Made by a program: the position numbers and the translations under genes. A stretch of 64,000 bases of DNA from assembly GCF_003337555.1 (NCBI RefSeq), contig NZ_QPJK01000010.1, positions 124,001 to 188,000 of the forward strand, read 5' to 3'. Positions 24,678-32,411 of this stretch are shown one piece after another (the first letter of the stretch is position 1; each line of letters opens with the position of its first letter). The notes under the pieces were generated by a model, which worked only from the letters and a program-made list of their open reading frames with translations, was not told the origin of the DNA and made no database searches. This DNA comes from Pseudorhodoferax soli. GTDB lineage: Bacteria > Pseudomonadota > Gammaproteobacteria > Burkholderiales > Burkholderiaceae_C.

Positions 24678-26102
24678 TCAGAGGGAGAAGATCTTCCCCG
24701 GGTTCATGATGTTCTGCGGGTCCAGCGCCCGCTTGATCGTCCGCATCATCTCCACCGCGCCGGCGCCGGTCTCGTCCACCAGGAAGCCCATCTTGTGCAG
24801 CCCCACGCCGTGCTCGCCCGTGCAGGTGCCTTCCAGCCGCAGTGCGCGCGCCACCAGGGCGTGGTTGAGCTGCTCGGCTTTGGCGCGCTCTTCCGGCAGG
24901 TTTGGGTCCAGCAAGTAGCCGAAGTGGAAGTTGCCGTCGCCCACATGGCCGACCAGGAAGTAGGGGATGCCACTGGCGTCGGCCTCGGCCACGGAGTCGA
25001 GCAGGCAGTCGGCCAGGCGCGAGATCGGCACGCAGGTGTCGGTGGAGATCACCTTGCAGCCCGGGCGCGACTGCACGGCCGCGAAGTAGGCGTTGTGCCG
25101 CGCCGTCCACAGCCGCGTGCGCTCCTCGGGCGTGCTGGCCCATTCGAAGGCGTTGCCGCCGAACTCGGCAGCGATCTCCTGCACCGTCTCGGCCTGCTCC
25201 TTCACGCCGGCCGGCGAGCCGTGGAACTCCATCAGCAGCATGGGTTCCTCGCGCAGGCCCAGCTTGGCATAGGCGTTGACCATGCGCACGGTGTTCGCAT
25301 CGATCAGTTCCACGCGCGCGATGGGCACGCCCAGCTGCACGGTCTGGATCACGCTGCGCACGGCCGCCTCGATGCTCGGGAACGAACAGATGGCGGCCGA
25401 CACGGCCTCGGGCAGCGGGTAGATCTTGAGCGTGACCTCGGTGATCACGCCCAGCGTGCCCTCGCTGCCGACGAACAGCCGCGTGAGGTCGTAGCCGGCC
25501 GATGACTTCTTGGCCCGCGTGCCGGTGCGGATGGCCTCGCCCTGGGCCGTGACCACCTCCAGCGCCAGCACGTTCTCGCGCATGGTGCCGTAGCGCACGG
25601 CGTTGGTGCCGCTGGCGCGCGTGGCCGCCATGCCGCCCAGCGAGGCATCCGCGCCGGGGTCGATCGGGAAGAACAGGCCGGTGCTCTTGATCTCGTCGTT
25701 GAGCTGCTTGCGCGTGACACCGGGCTGCACCGTCACCGTGAGGTCTTCGGCGTTGATGGCCAGCACCTTGTTCATGCGCGACACGTCGATGCTGATGCCG
25801 CCCTGCACGGCCAGCAGGTGGCCTTCCAGCGACGAGCCCACGCCGAACGGGATCACCGGCACCGCGTGCGCGGCGGCCAGGCGCACGGCCTGCGCCACAT
25901 CGTCGGTGCTCTCGGCGAACACCACGGCCGCGGGCGGCGGCACGGTGAAGGAGGACTCGTCGCGACCATGCTGCTCGCGCACCACCAGCGCCGTGGAACA
26001 GCGCTCGCCGAAGCGCGCCTTGAGCGCCTCGATCAGCACGGCAGGCACCTCCCGCGGGTGGAATTCGGGGATCAACTGGGCGGTGGTTGCGGGAGCGTTC
26101 AT
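24678..26102 (-). CDS. FAD-binding oxidase, D-lactate dehydrogenase / 2-hydroxyacid dehydrogenase type
   Basis: 474-aa flavoprotein of the GlcD/LDHD family, oxidising a D-2-hydroxyacid with electrons passed to a cytochrome or quinone-linked acceptor. PCMH FAD domain: VIPFGVGSSLEGH, DPGADASLGGMAATRASGTN, GSEGTLGVITEVTLK. The C-terminal domain has VGHVGDGNFHFGYLLD, GEHGVGLHK and the ending DPQNIMNPGKIF. ATG 26102 matches family length; a longer in-frame extension crosses the divergent promoter region and is rejected. Divergent from the DUF35-thiolase operon; may feed hydroxyacids from the same catabolic pathway. Confidence 0.93.
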   Translation of the reverse strand: MNAPATTAQLIPEFHPREVPAVLIEALKARFGERCSTALVVREQHGRDESSFTVPPPAAVVFAESTDDVAQAVRLAAAHAVPVIPFGVGSSLEGHLLAVQGGISIDVSRMNKVLAINAEDLTVTVQPGVTRKQLNDEIKSTGLFFPIDPGADASLGGMAATRASGTNAVRYGTMRENVLALEVVTAQGEAIRTGTRAKKSSAGYDLTRLFVGSEGTLGVITEVTLKIYPLPEAVSAAICSFPSIEAAVRSVIQTVQLGVPIARVELIDANTVRMVNAYAKLGLREEPMLLMEFHGSPAGVKEQAETVQEIAAEFGGNAFEWASTPEERTRLWTARHNAYFAAVQSRPGCKVISTDTCVPISRLADCLLDSVAEADASGIPYFLVGHVGDGNFHFGYLLDPNLPEERAKAEQLNHALVARALRLEGTCTGEHGVGLHKMGFLVDETGAGAVEMMRTIKRALDPQNIMNPGKIFSL

Positions 26103-26143
26103 GGGTTTGTCTCCGAGAAGGGCTGCCATTCTAGAAGTGGCCC

Positions 26144-26172
26144 GAACACCCTGTTCACCAAATACGGATGGC
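26144..26172. promoter_or_regulatory. shared promoter/operator motif, copy 1
   Basis: This 29-bp block matches 39301-39329 at 23 of 29 positions by eye (shared GAACACCC, TT, CCAAA, AC, GATGGC). It lies between the divergent flavoprotein and DUF35 genes. The left part also forms GAACA-CCC-TGTTC. Read leftward it offers a TTGGTG -35-like box. Probably a common regulator or promoter element. Confidence 0.4.
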
Positions 26173-26234
26173 GCCGGCCGGCCTCGGGCGGCATGCTTGC
26201 GTCCGTTCGAAACCCGACGAGACACGCTCCTTCC

Positions 26235-26636
26235 ATGACCACCATCACCCAACCCGATGCCGCTGGCGGCATCTTGGTGCGCCACCAGGCCGCGCTCCGG
26301 CAGGGCCGCTTCCTGATCCAGCGCTGCGGCGACTGCAGCCAGCACGTCTACTACCCGCGCGAGCTGTGCCCGCACTGCGGCAGCGGCGCGCTCGAACTCG
26401 TTGCGCCCGCGGGCACCGGCACCGTCTACTCCGTGACCACGGTGCGCCGCAAGCCCGAGGCCGGCGGCGACCTCAACGTCTCGCTGATCGACCTGGACGA
26501 AGGCGTGCGCCTGATGAGCCGCGTGGAAGGCGTGCCGGCCAGCAATGTGCGCATCGGCCAGCGCGTGAAGGCGCGCGTGCTGCAGCGCGAGGGCGCTGAC
26601 GCGCTGGTGGTGTTCGACGCGGTGCAGGGGGCTTGA
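26235..26636 (+). CDS. DUF35 zinc-ribbon/OB-fold acyl-CoA-binding partner protein
   Basis: 133 aa. N-terminal rubredoxin-like zinc ribbon with Cys31, Cys34, Cys45 and Cys48 (RCGDCSQHVYYPRELCPHC), then an OB-fold (GTGTVYSVTTVRRKPE, VRIGQRVKARVL). These proteins form heteromers with thiolase-like partners, as in the steroid side-chain aldolase Ltp2-ChsH2 and the benzylsuccinate-pathway BbsAB thiolase. The next gene encodes exactly such a partner, 1 bp downstream. Start ATG 26235. Presumably needed for substrate binding and stability of the partner. Confidence 0.88.
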   Translation: MTTITQPDAAGGILVRHQAALRQGRFLIQRCGDCSQHVYYPRELCPHCGSGALELVAPAGTGTVYSVTTVRRKPEAGGDLNVSLIDLDEGVRLMSRVEGVPASNVRIGQRVKARVLQREGADALVVFDAVQGA

Positions 26637-26637
26637 G

Positions 26638-27813
26638 ATGAGCGATTGGAAGCAACTGCGCGGCAAGGCCGCCATCGCCGGCGTGGCAACCTTCGGCTGC
26701 GGCGAAGCCCCGGGCTACACCGACATGGAGCTGCTGGCCATCTCGGCCCGCCAGGCCGTGGCCGATGCCGGCCTCAAGATGAGCGACATCGACGGCCTGT
26801 GCACCGCCAGCGCCGGCGCCACCATGTGGGCCATGCCCGTCATCGAGTACCTCGGCATCCGCCCGAGCTACATCGACTCCACCATGATCGGCGGCTCCAG
26901 CTTCATCGCGCACCTGCTGCCGGCTATGCACGCGCTCGAATCGGGCCAGTGCAATGCCGTGCTGGTCTGCTACGGCAGCACGCAGCGCACCGCCACCTTC
27001 GGCCGCAAGGAAGTCGGCCAGAGCCGCAAGTTCCTCGATCCGCAGCCGTACGAGCATCCGTACGAGCCCATGATGCCGCTGTCGGCCTATGCGCTGGCGG
27101 CAGCGCGCCACATGCACCAGTACGGCACCACGCGGCGCCAGCTGGCCGAGGTGGCCGTGGCCGCACGCCAATGGGCGCAGAAGAACCCCGAAGCGTTCAT
27201 GCGCGACCCACTGACCATCGAGGACGTGCTCAAGGCCCGCATGGTCAGCGACCCGCTGTCGGTGCGCGATGCCTGCCTGGTTACCGACGGTGGCGGCGCC
27301 TACGTGCTGGTGCGCGCCGACCGCGCGAAGGACCTGCCGAACAAGCCGGTCTACGTGCTGGGCAACGGCACGGCCTGCTGGAACCGACAGATCTCGTCCA
27401 TGCACGACGTGACGGTGACGGCCGCCAAGGACTCCGGCGCCGCCGCGTTCGCCATGGCCGGCCTGCAGCCCAAGGACATCGACGTGCTGGCGCTGTACGA
27501 CGCCTTCACCATCAACGTGCTGCTGTTCCTGGAAGACCTGGGCTTCTGCAAGAAGGGCGAGGCCGGCCCGTTCGTGGAGAACGGCGCCATCGCCCCGGGC
27601 GGGCGCCTGGCCGTCAACACCAACGGCGGCGGCCTCTCGTGCGTACACCCCGGCATGTACGGCATCTTCGCGCTGATCGAAGGCGTGCGGCAGCTGCGCG
27701 GCAATTGCGGCGAGCGCCAGATCGCCGGCGCCAAGACGGCGCTGGCGCATGGCAACGGCGGCACCCTGTCCAGCCAGGCCACCGCCATCCTCGGCCTGGC
27801 CGAAACCTTGTGA
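26638..27813 (+). CDS. thiolase-superfamily protein lacking the nucleophilic cysteine (probable C-C lyase/aldolase subunit)
   Basis: 391-aa thiolase fold of the SCP-x/lipid-transfer type. The position of the acyl-accepting Cys reads STMIGGSSFIAH (81-92), with Gly and no Cys. The C-terminal active-site elements remain: NGGGLSCVHPG with Cys335 and His337, and AHGNGG with His371. Cys-less members acting with DUF35 proteins are retro-aldolases on beta-hydroxyacyl-CoA (Ltp2 in steroid catabolism), so an aldol cleavage or condensation is more likely than thiolysis. Substrate unknown. Overlapped closely by DUF35 upstream and acyl-CoA dehydrogenase downstream (10-bp gap). Confidence 0.88.
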   Translation: MSDWKQLRGKAAIAGVATFGCGEAPGYTDMELLAISARQAVADAGLKMSDIDGLCTASAGATMWAMPVIEYLGIRPSYIDSTMIGGSSFIAHLLPAMHALESGQCNAVLVCYGSTQRTATFGRKEVGQSRKFLDPQPYEHPYEPMMPLSAYALAAARHMHQYGTTRRQLAEVAVAARQWAQKNPEAFMRDPLTIEDVLKARMVSDPLSVRDACLVTDGGGAYVLVRADRAKDLPNKPVYVLGNGTACWNRQISSMHDVTVTAAKDSGAAAFAMAGLQPKDIDVLALYDAFTINVLLFLEDLGFCKKGEAGPFVENGAIAPGGRLAVNTNGGGLSCVHPGMYGIFALIEGVRQLRGNCGERQIAGAKTALAHGNGGTLSSQATAILGLAETL

Positions 27814-27823
27814 GAACCTGAAC

Positions 27824-28987
27824 ATGGCCCACCACACCCAAGACAAGTACGAAGAGATCCGCGACGCCGTGCGCTCGCTGTGCGCCGAGTACCCCGACGA
27901 GTACTTCCGCAAGGTCGACGAGCAGCGCGTCTACCCCGAGGCCTTCGTCGATGCACTGACCAAGGCCGGCTGGATGGCCGCGTTGATCCCGCAGGAGTAC
28001 GGCGGCTCCGGCCTGGGGCTCACCGAGGCGTCCGTGATCATGGAAGAGGTCAACCGCGCGGGCGGCAACTCCGGCGCGTGCCACGGCCAGATGTACAACA
28101 TGAACACGCTGCTGCGCCATGGTTCCAAGGCGCAGAAGGACTACTACCTGCCCAAGATCGCCAGCGGCGAATGGCGGCTGCAGTCCATGGGCGTGACCGA
28201 GCCCACCACGGGCACCGACACCACCAAGATCAAGACCACGGCGGTGAAGAAGGGCGACCGCTACGTCATCAACGGCCAGAAGGTCTGGATCAGCCGCATC
28301 CAGCACTCCGACTTCATGATCCTCCTGGCGCGCACCACGCCGCTGGCCGATGTGAAGAAGAAGAGCGAAGGCCTGTCGATCTTCATGGTCGACCTGCGCC
28401 AGGCAGAGAAGAGCGGCATGACCGTGCGGCCGATCCTGAACATGGTCAACCACGAGACCAACGAGCTGTTCTTCGAGAACCTGGAGATCCCGGCCGAAAA
28501 CCTGATCGGCGAGGAAGGGCAGGGCTTCAAGTACATCCTCGATGGCCTGAACGCCGAGCGCACGCTGATCGCCGCCGAGTGCATCGGCGACGGCTACTGG
28601 TTCATCGACCGCGTCAGCAAGTACGTGAAAGACCGCATCGTGTTCGGCCGCCCGATCGGCCAGAACCAGGGCGTGCAGTTCCCCATAGCCGAGGCCTACA
28701 TCGAGGTCGAGGCCGCCAGCCTCATGCGCTGGAAAGCCTGCGAGCTGTTCGACGCGCACCAGCCCTGCGGCGCCCAGGCCAACATGGCCAAGTACCTGGC
28801 GGCCAAGGCCAGCTGGGAGGCCGCCAACGCCTGCATCCAGTTCCACGGCGGCTTCGGCTTCGCGTGCGAATACGACGTGGAGCGCAAGTTCCGCGAAACG
28901 CGGCTGTACCAGGTCGCGCCGATCTCCACCAACCTGATCCTGAGCTACGTGGCCGAGCACATCCTCGGCCTGCCACGCTCGTTCTGA
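27824..28987 (+). CDS. acyl-CoA dehydrogenase (first of two)
   Basis: 387-aa FAD flavoprotein that would introduce a 2,3 double bond into an acyl-CoA. N-terminal helical domain, middle beta domain (MGVTEPTTGTDTTKIKTTA, VINGQKVWISRIQHSD), C-terminal helices (RIVFGRPIGQNQGVQFPIAEAY, CIQFHGGFGFACEYDVERKFRETRLYQVAPIST). At the usual catalytic Glu site (YEGTS in most family members) this protein has YQVAPIS, so its base must lie elsewhere or the substrate be unusual. ATG 27824 has no strong ribosome site. Electrons would go to ETF, not encoded in the window. Confidence 0.93.
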   Translation: MAHHTQDKYEEIRDAVRSLCAEYPDEYFRKVDEQRVYPEAFVDALTKAGWMAALIPQEYGGSGLGLTEASVIMEEVNRAGGNSGACHGQMYNMNTLLRHGSKAQKDYYLPKIASGEWRLQSMGVTEPTTGTDTTKIKTTAVKKGDRYVINGQKVWISRIQHSDFMILLARTTPLADVKKKSEGLSIFMVDLRQAEKSGMTVRPILNMVNHETNELFFENLEIPAENLIGEEGQGFKYILDGLNAERTLIAAECIGDGYWFIDRVSKYVKDRIVFGRPIGQNQGVQFPIAEAYIEVEAASLMRWKACELFDAHQPCGAQANMAKYLAAKASWEAANACIQFHGGFGFACEYDVERKFRETRLYQVAPISTNLILSYVAEHILGLPRSF

Positions 28988-28997
28988 GGAGTAGGGC

Positions 28998-30350
28998 ATG
29001 AGTGAGCATCCCAGCCGTGACCTGGCCGCCTTCGCCGCCGGCCTGCAGTTCGAAGACATCCCCGCGCCCGTGCTGCGCCGCACCGAGGACCTGTTCCTCG
29101 ACTGGTTCGGCTCGGTGCTGGCGGGCAAGGGTTCGCGCGCCGTCGAGTCCATCGCCAGCGTGGCCCGCGCCATGGGCCCGACCGATGGCGCCAGCGAGGT
29201 GCTGATCTCGCGCACGCGCAGCAGCCCGCTGTTCGCCGCCATGGTCAACGCCGCGGCCTCGCACGTGGCGGAGCAGGACGACGTGCACAACGGCTCGGTG
29301 TTCCACCCCGCGGCCGTGGTGTTCCCGCCCGCGCTGGCCGTGGCGCAGGCCATCGGCGCCTCGGGCAAGGATCTGCTTGTGGCGTCCGTGGTCGGCTACG
29401 AGGTCGGCATCCGCGTCGGCGAGTTCCTGGGCCGCTCGCACTACCGCATCTTCCACACCACGGCCACGGCCGGCACCGTGGCCGCTGCCGCGACTGTGGG
29501 CCGCCTGCTGGGCCTGGACGCCGGCCAGATGCTGCACGCCTTCGGCTCGGCCGGCACGCAGGCCGCGGGCCTGTGGGAGTTCCTGCGCGACGCGGCCGAC
29601 AGCAAGCAGCTGCACACCGCCAAGGCCGCCAGCGACGGCCTGCTGGCCGCCTACCTGGCGCAGGACGGTTTCACGGGCGCGCAGCGCATCCTCGAAGGCA
29701 AGCAGGGCATGGGGGCCGGCATGTCGACCGACGCCGACCCCGCCAAGCTGACCGACGGCCTGGGCACCCGCTGGACGCTGGCCGAGACCTCGTTCAAGTA
29801 CCACGCCTCGTGCCGCCACACGCACCCGGCCGCCGACGCGCTGCAGCAGGTCGTGCGCGCGCACGGCCTGAAGCTCGCCGACATCGCGCAGGTGACCACC
29901 CACGTGCACCAGGGCGCCATCGACGTGCTGGGCCCGGTGACCGACCCGCGCACCGTGCACCAGAGCAAGTTCTCCATGGGCACGGTGCTGGGCCTCATCG
30001 GCGCGTTCGACCGCGCCGGCCTGGCCGAGTTCGACACGCACTTCCGCAGCCCCGACGTGGTGGCCCTGCGCGACAAGGTCACCATGGTGCTCGACCCCGA
30101 GGTCGATGGCGCCTACCCTCAGCGCTGGATCGGCAAGGTCACGGTGGTCACCACCGATGGCCGCACGCTGCACGGCCGCGTCGACGAACCCAAGGGCGAC
30201 CCGGGCAACACGCTGAGCCGCGCCGAGATCGAGACCAAGGCACTGCAGCTGTCCGCGTACGCGGGCGGCGCCACTGCCGACGAGACGCGCGGCGTGGCCG
30301 AACGCGTCTGGCGCATGGCCGAATGGCCGCGCGTCACCCCCCTGCTGTAA
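28998..30350 (+). CDS. MmgE/PrpD family protein
   Basis: 450 aa, full length for the family that includes 2-methylcitrate dehydratase and cis-aconitate decarboxylase. Landmarks: DWFGSVLAGKG, AAASHVAEQDDVHNGSVFHPAAVVFPPALA, GYEVGIRVGEFLGRSHY, AGTQAAGLWEFL, TAKAASDGLLAAYLA and KYHASCRHTHPAADAL with active-site-region His residues. Probably dehydrates or hydrates an organic acid in the pathway; true substrate unknown. ATG 28998 with GAGGAG upstream, 10 bp after the acyl-CoA dehydrogenase. Confidence 0.92.
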   Translation: MSEHPSRDLAAFAAGLQFEDIPAPVLRRTEDLFLDWFGSVLAGKGSRAVESIASVARAMGPTDGASEVLISRTRSSPLFAAMVNAAASHVAEQDDVHNGSVFHPAAVVFPPALAVAQAIGASGKDLLVASVVGYEVGIRVGEFLGRSHYRIFHTTATAGTVAAAATVGRLLGLDAGQMLHAFGSAGTQAAGLWEFLRDAADSKQLHTAKAASDGLLAAYLAQDGFTGAQRILEGKQGMGAGMSTDADPAKLTDGLGTRWTLAETSFKYHASCRHTHPAADALQQVVRAHGLKLADIAQVTTHVHQGAIDVLGPVTDPRTVHQSKFSMGTVLGLIGAFDRAGLAEFDTHFRSPDVVALRDKVTMVLDPEVDGAYPQRWIGKVTVVTTDGRTLHGRVDEPKGDPGNTLSRAEIETKALQLSAYAGGATADETRGVAERVWRMAEWPRVTPLL

Positions 30351-30381
30351 CCACTTTTCCCAAGACGAAGGAGCACACAAC

Positions 30382-31302
30382 ATGAGCGAACAAACATTGA
30401 TGGCCGGCAAGGTCGTGGTCGTGACGGGCGCCGGCGGCGGCATCGGCCGTGACATCGCACTGGCGCTGGCCAAGTCCGGCGCCCGCGTGGTCGTCAACGA
30501 CATCGGCGCGTCCGTCAGCGGCGAAGGCAACGACGCCGGCCCCGCGCAGAAGGTCGTCGACGAGATCAAGGCCCTGGGCGGCGAGGCCGTGGCCAACACC
30601 GACAGCGTCTCCGACTCGCGCAGCGGCGCCCGCATCGTGACCTCGGCCCTGGACAGCTTCGGCCGCATCGACGGCGTGGTGAACAACGCCGGCATTCTGC
30701 GCGACCGCTTCTTCCACAAGATGAGCGACGACGAATTCGACGCCGTCATCAAGGTCCACCTGTACGGCAGCTACTACGTGAGCCGCGCCGCCGCCACGCA
30801 CTTCAAGGAGCAGAACTCCGGCGTGTTCGTGCACATGACCAGCACCTCTGGCCTGATCGGCAACTTCGGCCAGGCCAACTACTCGGCCGCCAAGCTCGGG
30901 CTCGCCGCGCTGTCCAAGTCCATCGCGCTGGACATGCAGAAGTTCAACGTGCGGAGCAACTGCATCGCCCCATTCGCCTGGAGCCGCATGATCGGTTCCA
31001 TCCCGACCGAGACCGACGCTGAGAAGGCGCGCGTGGAACGCATCAAGCAGATGACGCCCGCCAAGATCGCCCCGCTGGCCGTGGCGCTGTGCAGCGATGC
31101 CTCGCAAGACACCAACGGCCAGATCTTCGCCGTGCGCAACAACGAGATCTTCCTGATCAGCCAGCCGCGCCCGGTGCGCTCGGTGCACCGCTCCGAAGGC
31201 TGGACGCCCGAGTCCGTGCTGAGCCACGCATTGCCGGCCATGAAGGCCAACTACTTCGGGCTGGACCGCTCGGGCGACGTGTTCACGTGGGATCCGGTCT
31301 GA
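30382..31302 (+). CDS. SDR family 3-hydroxyacyl-CoA dehydrogenase-like enzyme
   Basis: 306-aa short-chain dehydrogenase similar to the dehydrogenase unit of peroxisomal multifunctional enzyme 2. TGAGGGIGRDIALALAKSGA, then VVNDIGASVSGEG, NNAGILRDRFFHKM, Ser in HMTSTSGLIGNFGQ, YSAAKLGLAALS (Tyr/Lys), and C-terminal LCSDASQDTNGQIF. Likely oxidises a (3R)-hydroxyacyl-CoA with NAD. AAGGAG precedes ATG 30382. Last gene of the DUF35-thiolase operon; a hairpin follows. Confidence 0.92.
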   Translation: MSEQTLMAGKVVVVTGAGGGIGRDIALALAKSGARVVVNDIGASVSGEGNDAGPAQKVVDEIKALGGEAVANTDSVSDSRSGARIVTSALDSFGRIDGVVNNAGILRDRFFHKMSDDEFDAVIKVHLYGSYYVSRAAATHFKEQNSGVFVHMTSTSGLIGNFGQANYSAAKLGLAALSKSIALDMQKFNVRSNCIAPFAWSRMIGSIPTETDAEKARVERIKQMTPAKIAPLAVALCSDASQDTNGQIFAVRNNEIFLISQPRPVRSVHRSEGWTPESVLSHALPAMKANYFGLDRSGDVFTWDPV

Positions 31303-31318
31303 GAGCCACAGCCTAGCG

Positions 31319-31348
31319 CCGACAGCCCGCGCCGGGGCGGGCTGTCGG
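31319..31348 (+). terminator. hairpin after the DUF35-thiolase operon
   Basis: CCGACAGCCCGC / GCGGGCTGTCGG, perfect 12-bp stem and 6-base loop, 16 bp after the SDR stop and directly before the sigma-54-like promoter. It lacks a T-run but is very stable; it separates two transcription units. Confidence 0.6.
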
Positions 31349-31355
31349 AAACATG

Positions 31356-31371
31356 TGGCATGCCCCTTGCT
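31356..31371 (+). promoter_or_regulatory. sigma-54 (RpoN) -24/-12 promoter candidate
   Basis: TGGCATGCCCCTTGCT matches the consensus TGGCACG-N4-TTGCW at all but one base and keeps the invariant GG-N10-GC spacing (GG 31357-31358, GC 31369-31370). Transcription would start near 31382, giving a short leader to the Bug receptor GTG at 31409. A sigma-54 activator is not encoded in the window. Confidence 0.6.
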
Positions 31372-31408
31372 GCTCGGCATTGTTCGAAGCGAACCCAAGG
31401 AGTCCACC

Positions 31409-32398
31409 GTGTCCAACACCCATCTTTCCCGCCGCGCCTTCGTCGGTGCAGCCTGCGCCAGCTCCCTCGTCGGCCCCGCATGGGCCGAAGAGAAGTTTCC
31501 CAGCCGCACCATCCGCATGGTGGCCGGCTTCCCGGCCGGTGGCATCACCGACATCGCCGCGCGCGCGCTGTCCGAGCGCATGGGCGCCATCCTCGCCACG
31601 CCAGTCGTCGTGGACAACCGCCCCGGCGCGAATTCCGCCATCGGCACCACGGCCGTGGCGCGTGCCCCGGCCGATGGCTACACGCTGGCCTTCGCCGGCA
31701 GCAATGCGATGGTGCTGAACCCGCTGCTCTACCGCAACCTGCCCTACAAGGTCGAGGATTTCGCCTTCCTCGGCTGCATGGGCAGCTCGCCCATGCTGTT
31801 GGTGGTGAGCCCTTCGCTCGGCGTGAAGACGCTGCAGGAATTCATCGACAGGGCCCGCGCCGCGCCCGGCAAGATCAACATGGCGCACGGCGGGCGCGGC
31901 GTGATCAACCACCTCACGCTCAAGTACTTCGAGAAGCAGAGCGGCACCGCGTTCCAGGACGTGCCCTACAAGGGCAGTGCGCCCGCCATCATCGACCTGG
32001 TGGGCGGCGTGGTGGACGGCTCGTTCGATTTCGGCGTCTCGGCCTTGCCGCACATCAAGTCCGGCAAGCTCATCGCGCTGGCCGTGACGAGTTCCGAGCG
32101 CATGGCCGCCTTGCCCGACGTGCCCACGCTCATGGAGTCGGGGGTGCCCCACTTCAACGTGCGCACCTACATGCTCATCGAAGGCCCCGCCGGCATGCCG
32201 GAGCCGGTGCGCAAGACCTTGGTGGATGCCATCCGTGCGGGCATCGAGACGCCGGCCCTGGTCGAGAAGTTCGCGCCGCAGGGCGTGTTCATCCAGTACG
32301 GCTCGCCGGAGTTCGTGGCGCAACTGGTGCGCTCGGAAACCGCGCTGTGGCAGCGCATCGTCACCGAGAGCCAGATCACGCCGTCCGACCTGGTTTGA
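31409..32398 (+). CDS. Bug-family periplasmic receptor (TctC-type) 1
   Basis: 329-aa tripartite-tricarboxylate-transporter receptor. Signal peptide with SRRAFVGAACAS...GPAWA. Mature landmarks: PSRTIRMVAGFPAGGITDIAAR, VVVDNRPGANSAIGT, ADGYTLAFAGSN, DVPYKGSAPAIIDLVGG and LPDVPTLMESG, all typical of Bug proteins that bind carboxylates. GTG 31409 is preferred because AAGGAG lies 7 nt upstream and it gives a correct signal peptide; an upstream in-frame ATG (31355) would precede the promoter. No TctA/TctB membrane genes in the window. Confidence 0.92.
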   Translation: MSNTHLSRRAFVGAACASSLVGPAWAEEKFPSRTIRMVAGFPAGGITDIAARALSERMGAILATPVVVDNRPGANSAIGTTAVARAPADGYTLAFAGSNAMVLNPLLYRNLPYKVEDFAFLGCMGSSPMLLVVSPSLGVKTLQEFIDRARAAPGKINMAHGGRGVINHLTLKYFEKQSGTAFQDVPYKGSAPAIIDLVGGVVDGSFDFGVSALPHIKSGKLIALAVTSSERMAALPDVPTLMESGVPHFNVRTYMLIEGPAGMPEPVRKTLVDAIRAGIETPALVEKFAPQGVFIQYGSPEFVAQLVRSETALWQRIVTESQITPSDLV

Positions 32399-32411
32399 GG
32401 GCCTGTTCGCC

